Source: Bacillota bacterium (GTDB lineage: Bacteria; Bacillota; Clostridia; Peptostreptococcales; Anaerovoracaceae). From it: DNA of 27,449 nucleotides. This document shows positions 8,870 through 15,600 of this stretch, piece by piece. The stretch covers positions 1 through 27,449 of the forward strand of contig JAEEOX010000071.1 in NCBI GenBank assembly GCA_016284485.1, in the 5' to 3' direction. The stretch's first letter is position 1. The number at the start of each line of letters is the position of its first letter. The position numbers and the translations under genes were made by a program. Below the pieces are notes generated by a model. The model was not told the DNA's origin and ran no database searches. It saw only the letters and a list, made by a program, of their open reading frames with translations.

Positions 8870-8962
8870 TCAATGGGGAGCAGTGAGTCAATGGGGACGG
8901 TTCTTTTTGACTCATCGGAGACGAGTCAAAAAGAACCGTCCCCATTGACTCACCCCCATTGA
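8870..8962. repeat. REP-like extragenic palindrome in the recG leader
   Basis: The inner arms at 8883-8913 and 8923-8953 are perfect 31-bp inverted repeats around a 9-nt loop (8914-8922). A second pair of arms, 8870-8878 and 8954-8962 (tcaatgggg/ccccattga), adds 9 bp after a 4-nt bulge. The unit (G)AGTCAATGGGG appears four times, twice per strand; the outer left copy starts ATTCAATGGGG. The element lies between the recG promoter and the recG ribosome binding site, so the recG mRNA should fold it. No U-run follows on either strand, so it is not an intrinsic terminator. It looks like a mobile palindrome of the kind spread by REP-associated tyrosine transposases (inference). Confidence 0.85.
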
Positions 8963-8997
8963 CTCTTTTTTCTCTCTTTGCAGTGCCATCGCGATTA

Positions 8998-9026
8998 ATT
9001 CTACCACTTTTGTTCTTTTCAGGCAA
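8998..9026 (-). promoter_or_regulatory. Sigma-A type promoter for recG
   Basis: On the minus strand there is a TTGCCT -35 box (9021-9026), a 17-nt spacer and a TAGAAT -10 box (8998-9003). TGG just before the -10 box makes it an extended -10. It lies directly after the fakA terminator and predicts a transcript start near 8991, with a leader of about 160 nt before recG. Confidence 0.7.
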
Positions 9027-9034
9027 ATCATGAT

Positions 9035-9063
9035 AAAAAAAACGGCTTCCCTTAGGAAACCGT
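9035..9063 (-). terminator. Intrinsic terminator after fakA
   Basis: On the minus strand ACGG(T)TTCC pairs with GGAA(G)CCGT around a four-base loop (stem 9042-9063), followed by a run of eight T. It starts 13 nt after the fakA stop codon and closes the Asp23-fakA unit. Confidence 0.88.
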
Positions 9064-9075
9064 CTTTATCGTTTT

Positions 9076-10788
9076 TTATTCAACCGAAATGATGTAATAA
9101 TAGATGGGCTGATCGCCTTCGTGTACTTCAACCTCAACAGCCGGGTACTTCTCTCCGATCCTTGATGCAAGAGCATCTGCCTGATCCTGCGTCATGGTGT
9201 CTCCGTAATAGAGGGTGACCAGTTCGGAACTGTCATCGATCATCTGGGAAGCAAGTTCAAAAGCAACATCTTCGATATTGTTTCCGACAGCCTTTATGGT
9301 CTTGTCATCCAGGCCCATGATGTCGTTCTGCTTTATATCGAATCCGTCAATGGAAGTGTCTCTTACAGCGTAAGTCAGCTGACCCGTCTTGACCGTCTTT
9401 AATGATTCGGTCATGGCTGCCTCGTTCTCTTCCGGCGAATTATCATACATATAGTTGATAAGAGCTGTAATTCCCTGAGGTACCGTCTTTGTGGGGATCA
9501 CGATAACGTTCTTGTCTGTAGTGAGCATCTTTGCCTGCTGAGCTGCAAGAATGATGTTTCCGTTATTGGGAAGAACGTAAATGTTGTCTGCGTTCACCTT
9601 TTCGATGGCATTCATAACGTCATCGGTGGAAGGATTCATTGTCTGACCGCCTTCGATGATCTGATCCACACCGAGTCCCAGAAGGATCTCGTTTAAGCCC
9701 GCTCCGATGGAAACAGCTACAAAGCCATCCTTTTTACGGGGTTCCTGAGCTTTGGGAGCCGCTTTTACAGGTTCGGGAGCAGCAGCCTTTTCGATCTTTT
9801 CGCTCTTTCCAATCTCATTCGCACCGGAGATGACACGCTCATTGTGTTCTTCTCTCATGTTATCGATCTTCATGTTAGTGAGCTGGCCATACTTGATGGC
9901 TCTCGAGAAAGCAGCTCCGGGATCGTTCGTATGAACATGTACCTTGCACAGACCGTCGTCTGCAACGAGTACGACGGAATCGCCGATGGACTCGAGAAAA
10001 GCCTTGAAGTTAAGCTCTTCGCCCTTAGGGAATTCCTTTTCAAGCTTGATGATGAATTCGGTACAGTAACCGAATTTGATGTCGGCAGTGGAAATGCTGT
10101 CGGAAGCAGCTCCCTTTGCAACCTTTCCCTGACCTTCTTCAGCAGGAACTTCAGCTTCAAAGGGGATGGGATTACCGTTAAAGGAAGCAAAAGCTCCTCT
10201 TACCACTTCGAGAAGTCCCGCACCGCCGGAGTCCACAACTCCCGCCTCTTTCAAAACAGGAAGAAGCTCCGGTGTGTAGTCAAGTGCTTCCTGCATCTTG
10301 TCAATGATCTTACCGAAGAATTCTTCCATGCTGTCTGTTGTTCCGACAAGCTCCCTTGCCGTCTCGGCGCCTACACGCGCGACGGTAAGGATCGTTCCTT
10401 CCTTCGGTTTCATAACAGCCTTATAGGCCGTTTCAACTGCTCTTTCAAATGAGTCTGCCACTATCTCGATAGTGATCTCATCTTTATCCTGAATGATCTT
10501 TGTAAATCCGCGAAGAAGCTGTGAAAGGATAACGCCCGAGTTTCCTCTGGCTCCTCTTAAAGAACCGGATGCGATGGCCTTTGACAGTTCCTTCATACCA
10601 AATTCCTGTAATGCCGCAACTTCTTTTGCAGCGGACATTATGGTAAGTGTCATGTTTGTTCCGGTGTCTCCGTCGGGAACGGGGAACACGTTCAATTCGT
10701 TAATTATCTCCTTCTTGGCCTCAAGGGTTTTAGCCGCGGTCAAAAAAGCCTCCTTCAACATGGAAGCGTTTATAGTATTAGAATTCAC
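9076..10788 (-). CDS. fakA: Fatty acid kinase catalytic subunit FakA (DAK2-domain protein, YloV)
   Basis: FakA phosphorylates fatty acids held by a FakB (DegV-family) partner, making acyl-phosphate for phospholipid synthesis. The 570-residue protein has an N-terminal DhaL/DAK2 kinase domain (about 10-205) with NVFPVPDGDTGTNM at residues 33-46. The Asp residues of that motif bind Mg-ATP. A linker rich in Ala, Lys and Glu (about 335-355) leads to the C-terminal FakA domain. The start is the GTG at 10786-10788, which has AGGAGG 8 nt upstream; the next ATG is nine codons in. No fakB is in the window. It follows Asp23 by 28 nt, a pairing common in Firmicutes, and is closed by the terminator at 9035-9063. 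Confidence 0.92.
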   Translation of the reverse strand: MNSNTINASMLKEAFLTAAKTLEAKKEIINELNVFPVPDGDTGTNMTLTIMSAAKEVAALQEFGMKELSKAIASGSLRGARGNSGVILSQLLRGFTKIIQDKDEITIEIVADSFERAVETAYKAVMKPKEGTILTVARVGAETARELVGTTDSMEEFFGKIIDKMQEALDYTPELLPVLKEAGVVDSGGAGLLEVVRGAFASFNGNPIPFEAEVPAEEGQGKVAKGAASDSISTADIKFGYCTEFIIKLEKEFPKGEELNFKAFLESIGDSVVLVADDGLCKVHVHTNDPGAAFSRAIKYGQLTNMKIDNMREEHNERVISGANEIGKSEKIEKAAAPEPVKAAPKAQEPRKKDGFVAVSIGAGLNEILLGLGVDQIIEGGQTMNPSTDDVMNAIEKVNADNIYVLPNNGNIILAAQQAKMLTTDKNVIVIPTKTVPQGITALINYMYDNSPEENEAAMTESLKTVKTGQLTYAVRDTSIDGFDIKQNDIMGLDDKTIKAVGNNIEDVAFELASQMIDDSSELVTLYYGDTMTQDQADALASRIGEKYPAVEVEVHEGDQPIYYYIISVE

Positions 10789-10804
10789 CTGATTTTCCTC
10801 CTAA

Positions 10805-10822
10805 GATTGATGGGCATCAATC
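10805..10822 (-). other. Small hairpin between the Asp23 stop and the fakA ribosome binding site
   Basis: GATTGAT at one end pairs with ATCAATC at the other (7 bp, 4-nt loop). It covers the Asp23 stop codon and ends 3 nt before the AGGAGG of fakA. There is no U-run, so termination is unlikely. It may tune expression of the second gene, or be chance. Confidence 0.4.
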
Positions 10823-11185
10823 GATAGCCCTCACGCCTTCTACCAATACGTTAATTTTCTCAACCTTAAGGCCGGAAAATTCTTCAACCTTGTATTTCAC
10901 GTTGCTGATCAGATTGCTTGCAACGGATGAAATGTTCACACCATAAGAAACGATAATATGCAGATCGATAATGATCTTATTGTCGGCCGTAACCGTAACA
11001 CCAACCCCATGTTTTAAACTGTCTCTTTTAAGAAGCTTTGCGATCCCGTCCTTTACATTGACGGTAGCCATACCGACAATTCCGAAGCATTCAACTGCGG
11101 ATGAACCTGCATATTTTGCGATGACATCATTATCAACAGCAACATTACCGAGATTCGTATTCATTGTCCCTGTATTAGCACTCAT
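10817..11185 (-). CDS. Asp23/Gls24 family envelope stress protein (YloU-like)
   Basis: This 122-residue protein matches the Asp23/Gls24 family: GNVAVDNDVIAKYAGSSAVE, then DGIAKLLKR, and the C-terminal IDLHIIVSYGVNISSVASN block. Family members are cytosolic or membrane-associated and linked to cell-envelope homeostasis; the YloU type accompanies yloV (fakA), as here. The frame is open 12 codons further upstream, but the ATG at 11183-11185 has a perfect AGGAGG 8 nt before it. A weak promoter candidate lies at 11257-11285. The gene starts the Asp23-fakA unit. Confidence 0.9.
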   Translation of the reverse strand: MSANTGTMNTNLGNVAVDNDVIAKYAGSSAVECFGIVGMATVNVKDGIAKLLKRDSLKHGVGVTVTADNKIIIDLHIIVSYGVNISSVASNLISNVKYKVEEFSGLKVEKINVLVEGVRAID

Positions 11186-11256
11186 AAACTTAACCTCCTG
11201 TGATGCCTTGTCTTCTTTCATATTGCGCCTTGCGCAGATATAACTTCAGCGTTGAA

Positions 11257-11285
11257 AGTATACCTTAAAAACCCGAAAAAATAAA
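11257..11285 (-). promoter_or_regulatory. Candidate promoter for Asp23-fakA
   Basis: A TATACT -10 box (11257-11262) is clear, but the -35 at 17 nt spacing (TTTATT, 11280-11285) is weak. It lies in the only gap between the rpmB terminator and Asp23. The rest of 11286-11353 is AT-rich, and I see nothing else in it. Confidence 0.4.
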
Positions 11286-11353
11286 CCCTTTTGGGGAAAC
11301 TTGATTATTATTTAATGTTTCGGGAGGCGAATGTAACATTTTTGTAATCAAAG

Positions 11354-11386
11354 TAAAAAGGAAGTGCCTACACTCAAGACACTTCC
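11354..11386 (-). terminator. Intrinsic terminator after rpmB
   Basis: On the minus strand GGAAGTG pairs with CACTTCC (stem ends at 11386 and 11360) around a 13-nt loop, followed directly by five T. It lies 24 nt after the rpmB stop and closes the rpsO-rpmB unit. Confidence 0.85.
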
Positions 11387-11409
11387 CTGATCAGCTTATA
11401 ATTATTTGA

Positions 11410-11607
11410 TTAAGCGCGTTCTACTTTGCCGGATCTGAGGCAAGAAGTGCAAACATACATCTTCTTGTTACCCTGAGCTGTCTTTACACGAACTGACTTA
11501 ACATTGGACTTCCACATTTTATTTTCTCTTGCAGATACATGGCTTCTGGAGAAGCTGAGCTGCTTTCCGAAAAGGCCGCCCTTGTTGCAAATAGCACATT
11601 TAGCCAT
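11410..11607 (-). CDS. rpmB: 50S ribosomal protein L28 (zinc-ribbon form)
   Basis: L28 is a structural protein of the large ribosomal subunit. The 65-residue product starts MAKCAICNKGGLFG. It keeps two CxxC pairs (C4/C7 and C53/C56), the zinc-binding form of L28 rather than the cysteine-free form that bacteria express in zinc shortage. The ATG at 11605-11607 follows AGGAGG. It lies 34 nt after rpsO with no terminator between, so the two are probably one transcript, and it ends at the terminator at 11354-11386. Confidence 0.97.
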   Translation of the reverse strand: MAKCAICNKGGLFGKQLSFSRSHVSARENKMWKSNVKSVRVKTAQGNKKMYVCTSCLRSGKVERA

Positions 11608-11641
11608 TGAATTATACCTCCTATGGTCACATTTCTCTTAA

Positions 11642-11908
11642 TTATTTTCTTAAACCAAGCTTCTCGATCAAAGCACGATAGCCATCAAGGTCAGTCTTCT
11701 TGAGGTACTCAAGCATACCGCGTCTCTGACCTACCATCTTCAAAAGACCTCTTCTTGAGTGATGGTCTTTCTGGTTGACTTTGAGATGCTCGTTGAGATC
11801 GTTGATCCTGTAAGTAAGGATGGCTACCTGTACTTCGGGAGAACCGGTGTCTCCTTCCTTAAGCTGATACTCTCTGATGATCTCTTCTTTCTTCTCTTTT
11901 GTAATCAT
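11642..11908 (-). CDS. rpsO: 30S ribosomal protein S15
   Basis: S15 binds the central domain of 16S rRNA early in small-subunit assembly. The 88-residue product has the exact family length and signatures (GDTGSPEVQVA, HSRRGLLKMVGQRRGMLEYL). The frame continues upstream, but the ATG at 11906-11908 follows AAGGAGAAG. A strong promoter (11996-12024) and a GC-rich leader of about 80 nt precede it. rpsO is usually followed by pnp; here rpmB follows instead. Confidence 0.97.
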   Translation of the reverse strand: MITKEKKEEIIREYQLKEGDTGSPEVQVAILTYRINDLNEHLKVNQKDHHSRRGLLKMVGQRRGMLEYLKKTDLDGYRALIEKLGLRK

Positions 11909-11989
11909 TTTCTTCTCCTTTTCTTTCATAGACCTCAGACTGAGCCGGGCGCCGGAGTGTCGCCGAACCAAGCCAGAGGCACAAATTAT
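11909..11989 (-). promoter_or_regulatory. rpsO mRNA leader, possible S15 autoregulatory element
   Basis: The predicted transcript starts near 11989. The leader is GC-rich and can fold into several short stems (for example around CTTGGTTCGGCGA and CTCCGGCGCC) before the ribosome binding site. S15 represses its own mRNA in many bacteria through leader structures that mimic its 16S rRNA site. The leader's size, position and GC-rich stems fit that role, but I have not matched it to a defined motif. Confidence 0.45.
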
Positions 11990-11995
11990 CGATTT

Positions 11996-12024
11996 ATATT
12001 ATCACGCAAAACGCGTAATGTCAA
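11996..12024 (-). promoter_or_regulatory. Strong promoter for rpsO-rpmB
   Basis: A perfect TTGACA -35 box (12019-12024), a 17-nt spacer and a TAATAT -10 box (11996-12001) lie just after the end of ribF. The spacer itself holds an imperfect inverted repeat, TTACGC / GCGTGA. Confidence 0.8.
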
Positions 12025-12041
12025 ACTGTTTTTTTTGCGTT

Positions 12042-12980
12042 TCAGATGCCGTGGAATGCTCTTGCGTCCCGGCAGTCTTTTGCGATCTGGGCCTTGAGGT
12101 CCTCAATGCTGGCGAACTTGGCTTCTGGACGGGTCATGCGGACGAACTCGATCTTGATGGACTTGCCGTAAAGCTCCTTGTCAAAGTTGAAGACATGGGT
12201 CTCTATGTTCTTCCTGAAAACGCCCACAGTGGGCTTTACGCCCACGTTCGTCACCGAAGGGTATCTGACACCGTTGTACACCAGATACGTGATGTAAACG
12301 CCGTTTGGGGGCGTTACCATGGTCTCGTCGATCATTATATTGGACGTGGGGAAGCCGATGGACTTGCCCAGGCGGTTTCCCACCACAACATCGCCTCCGA
12401 TGGTATAGTTCCTGCCAAGGAATCTGTCGCACTCATCTATGTCCCCGGATCTGATGAGCTCCCGGATCAGGGTGCTGGACACCACCTCTCCGTCCACCAT
12501 GACAGGCGGCATCTCGTGAAGTGTGAATCCGTACTTCGTGCCAAGTTCCCTGAGGAGAACAGTGTTGCCCGCCGCCTTATGGCCGAATCTGTAGTTGAAT
12601 CCGCAGAAAACATCCTTCGCCCGGAACTTCTCGCAGAGAAGTTCTCTCACATATTCCTCGGGCTCCATGGTCATTATGTCCTCGGTGAACTCGATGTCGA
12701 AGTAATAGTCCACCCCCAGGCTCTCGATCAGGTCCCTCTTCTCGTCGGAATAGATTATGTTCTCCACGTGTTTCGCCCCGGGTATCAGGTTCTTGGGGTG
12801 AGTGGAGAATGTGAACACCGCAGACTTCTCGGGGATGCCCTGAGATGTCTTTTTGCGGGCGGTAGCCACCGCTTCCTTTATTATTGCCTGGTGACCCAGG
12901 TGGACCCCGTCGAAGTTTCCGAGGGCCAGCGAGGTCGCAGGTATGTCTTTTATCTCTTCAAGTGTAGTGTAGATCTTCAT
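12042..12980 (-). CDS. ribF: Bifunctional riboflavin kinase / FAD synthetase RibF
   Basis: RibF phosphorylates riboflavin to FMN and adenylylates FMN to FAD. The 312-residue protein has an N-terminal nucleotidyltransferase domain with GNFDGVHLGH at 21-30 and a C-terminal flavokinase domain with GDVVVGNRLGKSIGFPTSN and the TPPNGVY motif. The ATG at 12978-12980 gives the usual N-terminus but has no clear ribosome binding site. It starts 14 nt after the truB stop, next to a hairpin (13000-13019). It is the last gene of the nusA-infB operon, where ribF often follows truB. No FMN riboswitch precedes it. Confidence 0.96.
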   Translation of the reverse strand: MKIYTTLEEIKDIPATSLALGNFDGVHLGHQAIIKEAVATARKKTSQGIPEKSAVFTFSTHPKNLIPGAKHVENIIYSDEKRDLIESLGVDYYFDIEFTEDIMTMEPEEYVRELLCEKFRAKDVFCGFNYRFGHKAAGNTVLLRELGTKYGFTLHEMPPVMVDGEVVSSTLIRELIRSGDIDECDRFLGRNYTIGGDVVVGNRLGKSIGFPTSNIMIDETMVTPPNGVYITYLVYNGVRYPSVTNVGVKPTVGVFRKNIETHVFNFDKELYGKSIKIEFVRMTRPEAKFASIEDLKAQIAKDCRDARAFHGI

Positions 12981-12994
12981 TATTTATCTGTTAT

Positions 12995-14173
12995 TCAGGG
13001 GTGTTCCCTGAGGAACACCTTGTCTGCCACCAGTTTGTGATATCTGTCGCTGTGAGCGGCAGTTCCCACGAATATCCGGTCTCCTGCGGGATCGTCATAA
13101 CATATCCTGTAGGTCCTCAGGAATTCGGAGTGAAGTTTGAGCCCTGCGTGGGATCCTCCGTTACGTTCCCGCTCCTCGCGGTCGTAACGTTCCTCCTCCT
13201 CGGAGAGTCTTTCCATCCAGGCCGCCTGCTCAGGTTCCTTGAGGATCCTGCAGTCTCTGTAGTCTATGTGCCAGCCGTCAAAAAACTTTCCTGCGGTCTC
13301 TCTTGACACCAGCACCTCCCCCAGTTCTCCCAGAGGATAGTCGATGCCCTTCACGAACCCGGTCAGGGGTTCCGGAATAGTGTCTCCGAATCCCGCGTGC
13401 CTCCTTATCATAAGAGGCTCCCTGCTCTCTATGTCGATGAGACCTGCCTCCTGCGCCGCCTCAGCCAGTTCCATGACGGTCACAGCATCCTCCATGGTGA
13501 ATGCTCCGGAGGCCGTCCTCTTCAGTCCGCTCATGGCAGCTCCGCAGCCCAGAGCCTCTCCGATGTCCCGGACGATGGACCTGATGTAGGTCCCCTTGGA
13601 ACACCTTATGGTGAGCTTCACCCGGGGAAGCTCCACTCCGTCCACGGATATCTCGTCGATCCAGACCCTGCGGTGCCTCAGCTTCGCCAGCACGTCCTCA
13701 GGCATCTCCTCGTCGGAATGCACGTATTCATAGAGGTGCCTTCCGTCTATCCTGACTGCGGAAGCCAGGGGCGGAAGCTGGGAGATCACTCCGGAGAATG
13801 AGACCGGAGTTTTTTGCTGAGCGCTGCCTCCGAAAAGAGACTTCACCGCGCCGATCACGTCATCTTCTGTGACGCCTTCGTATCCGGATGTCTCCAGGAC
13901 CTTACCGGTCACATCCAGACTGTCCGTCCTGATGCCCAAAACAAGGGAAGCCTCATAGGTCTTCAAATCTCTGTCGAGATACTCGTTTATCCTTGAGGCT
14001 CTGTTTATCATTACGGGAAGCACGCCCTCCGCCATGGGGTCCAGGGTGCCGGTGTGTCCGATCTTCCTGATCCCGATGATCTGGCGCAGCTTGTATATCA
14101 CGTCATTGGACGTCATCCCGCCGGGCTTATAGACATTTATTATTCCGTCCTTTACAGGTCCGGTCTTTCCCAT
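12995..14173 (-). CDS. truB: tRNA pseudouridine(55) synthase TruB, extended C-terminus
   Basis: TruB makes pseudouridine 55 in the T-loop of tRNAs. The 392-residue product begins MGKTGPVKDGIINVYKPGGM and has the catalytic Asp at residue 45 in GHTGTLDPMAEGVLPV and the RCSKGTYIRSI motif. The frame is open upstream, but the ATG at 14171-14173 has AAGGAG 6 nt before it. The family is usually about 300 residues. The extra length lies in the C-terminal part, where a charged stretch (EEEERYDREERERNGG) interrupts what looks like the PUA-like domain; the closing FVGTAAHSDRYHKLVADKVF resumes after it. It follows nrnA by 10 nt. Confidence 0.95.
   Translation of the reverse strand: MGKTGPVKDGIINVYKPGGMTSNDVIYKLRQIIGIRKIGHTGTLDPMAEGVLPVMINRASRINEYLDRDLKTYEASLVLGIRTDSLDVTGKVLETSGYEGVTEDDVIGAVKSLFGGSAQQKTPVSFSGVISQLPPLASAVRIDGRHLYEYVHSDEEMPEDVLAKLRHRRVWIDEISVDGVELPRVKLTIRCSKGTYIRSIVRDIGEALGCGAAMSGLKRTASGAFTMEDAVTVMELAEAAQEAGLIDIESREPLMIRRHAGFGDTIPEPLTGFVKGIDYPLGELGEVLVSRETAGKFFDGWHIDYRDCRILKEPEQAAWMERLSEEEERYDREERERNGGSHAGLKLHSEFLRTYRICYDDPAGDRIFVGTAAHSDRYHKLVADKVFLREHP
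13000..13019 (-). other. Hairpin at the truB-ribF junction
   Basis: A perfect 8-bp inverted repeat (GGTGTTCC / GGAACACC) with a 4-nt loop covers the last codons of truB, just before the stop at 12995. It lies about 20 nt upstream of ribF, which has no clear ribosome binding site. There is no U-run on either strand. Confidence 0.55.
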
Positions 14174-14183
14174 TCTAACTCCT

Positions 14184-15188
14184 TCAGTTACCGAAATACT
14201 CCCTGAGGTCATCGGTGATGATCTTCTCCGCTTCGCTGAGACTCATGTACAGCGTGGCTCCTGCGGCTCTCATGTGCCCCCCTCCTCCGTGAAGAGATGC
14301 CAGGCGTGACACGTCCGCAAAATACTTGGATCTGTAGGATACTCTGATGACATTGTGTTCCACTTCCCTGAGGAAGACAGAAACCTCCACGCCCTTGACG
14401 GATCTCATCTCTCCCACGATCTCGTCGGTCTCGCCGGCTCTGACTCCCATGGAATCCAGTTCTTCTCTGGAAAGTGTGGTCACTGCCCAGCGGCCGTCGC
14501 CGGAGACCGTCATCTTGTTGATGGCGTAGGCGGTCACTCTCACCTGCTCCTCACGTTTGCTCTCGTAGAGTTCTGTGGAAGCGCGGCTGAAGTCGCAGCC
14601 CCAGCCCGACAGGTCACTCATGATATCCCAGCAGGCCTTGTTGGTATTGGAGTACTGGAACCTGCCCGTATCGGTCACGATGGCAGCATAGAGACACTCT
14701 CCGATGTAGCTGTCGGGAACAGCCCCCTCCAGAAGTTTGAGAAGATCGTACATCAGAACTCCGGCAGCAGCAGCGTCGGGATCTATCATGTTCCAGTCAC
14801 CTATGGGCTCTGCCACCGATGATCCGTGGTGATCCAGCACCAGTTTCACCGGAGCCTTCAGGAACTTCTCCCTGTAGGCCGGGAATCTCTTGAACTCGCC
14901 GCAGTCTACAGCCATGGCCACGTCCAGGTCGGTATCGGATATGATATCCGGATCTGACGTGAAGCAGGGTCTGCCCTCCGGATCATCCGTGAGAAACCTG
15001 AGGTTTCCCGGCATGTCCTCTTCATAGAGGGCGTAAGCGTTCTTTCCCATCTTCCTTAAGGCCCAGATCAGGGCGCAGCAGGAACCTACGGCGTCTCCGT
15101 CGATGCCGATATGGGGGAAAAGCAGGATGTTCTCAGCTTCTGTCAGTCTGTCTCTGAGATTTTTCAAGCTGATCGAGAGTTCAGTCAT
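14184..15188 (-). CDS. nrnA: DHH-family oligoribonuclease / pAp phosphatase NrnA
   Basis: NrnA degrades 2-5 nt RNA oligomers and dephosphorylates 3'-phosphoadenosine 5'-phosphate. The 334-residue protein carries the DHH/DHHA1 plan. Metal ligands are seen in PHIGIDGDAVGS (H26, D30, D32), AVDCGE near residue 94 and DHHGS at 119-123. The C-terminal substrate motif GGGGHMRAAGA begins near residue 301. The ATG at 15186-15188 overlaps the end of rbfA by 8 nt, indicating translational coupling. It lies between rbfA and truB, the standard position in Firmicutes. Confidence 0.95.
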   Translation of the reverse strand: MTELSISLKNLRDRLTEAENILLFPHIGIDGDAVGSCCALIWALRKMGKNAYALYEEDMPGNLRFLTDDPEGRPCFTSDPDIISDTDLDVAMAVDCGEFKRFPAYREKFLKAPVKLVLDHHGSSVAEPIGDWNMIDPDAAAAGVLMYDLLKLLEGAVPDSYIGECLYAAIVTDTGRFQYSNTNKACWDIMSDLSGWGCDFSRASTELYESKREEQVRVTAYAINKMTVSGDGRWAVTTLSREELDSMGVRAGETDEIVGEMRSVKGVEVSVFLREVEHNVIRVSYRSKYFADVSRLASLHGGGGHMRAAGATLYMSLSEAEKIITDDLREYFGN

Positions 15189-15600
15189 CGTCTTCTTCCT
15201 GCTCGTTGGGATCCACTGCGTGATACTCGTCGAAGGGCAGCGTGGAAAGGATGTCGTCGATGTGCCTGCCGTAGTCCTCGGCGCTGTCGATCCTGAAGAT
15301 CAGGTCCGGTATGCGCCTGACTTTCAGCGCCTTGGCGATCTCCTTCCTGAAGAGTCCCTTGGCGGAATTCATGCCGCGGAGGACTTCCCGGCGCTGCTCA
15401 TTCCTGAACTCCTCATCGTTGCTGAAATCCAGGGTGGTCAGGTAAACGTAGGCATAGGAGCCGTCGTTTGTCACGTCGACTCCCGTCACGTTCACGAAAT
15501 TGTCAGTGATCCTGGGATCCTTGACTCCGTTGATGAGCATCTCACCTATTATTTTTTTGATCTCACCGGCCATGCGGTCGGGTCTGTGATTTTTGGCCAT
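15181..15600 (-). CDS. rbfA: 30S ribosome-binding factor RbfA
   Basis: RbfA is a KH-like maturation factor for the 30S subunit that acts on the 5' end of 16S rRNA. The 139-residue product begins MAKNHRPDRMAGEIKKIIGE and contains DPRITDNFVNVTGVDVTNDGSYA and a conserved RRIPDLIFRID segment, then an acidic tail ending EQEEDDD. The ATG at 15598-15600 overlaps the infB stop by 1 nt (TAATG); the upstream in-frame codons lie inside infB. It is co-translated with infB. Confidence 0.96.
   Translation of the reverse strand: MAKNHRPDRMAGEIKKIIGEMLINGVKDPRITDNFVNVTGVDVTNDGSYAYVYLTTLDFSNDEEFRNEQRREVLRGMNSAKGLFRKEIAKALKVRRIPDLIFRIDSAEDYGRHIDDILSTLPFDEYHAVDPNEQEEDDD

Noticed and set aside
8777..9026. Short open frames on both strands through the recG leader palindrome
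   Set aside because: Their similar peptides (MGTVLFDSS, SQKEPSPLTH) come from the inverted repeat read in both directions, not from genes.
12981..12994. FMN riboswitch before ribF
   Set aside because: The gap from truB is only 14 nt; there is no room for the aptamer.
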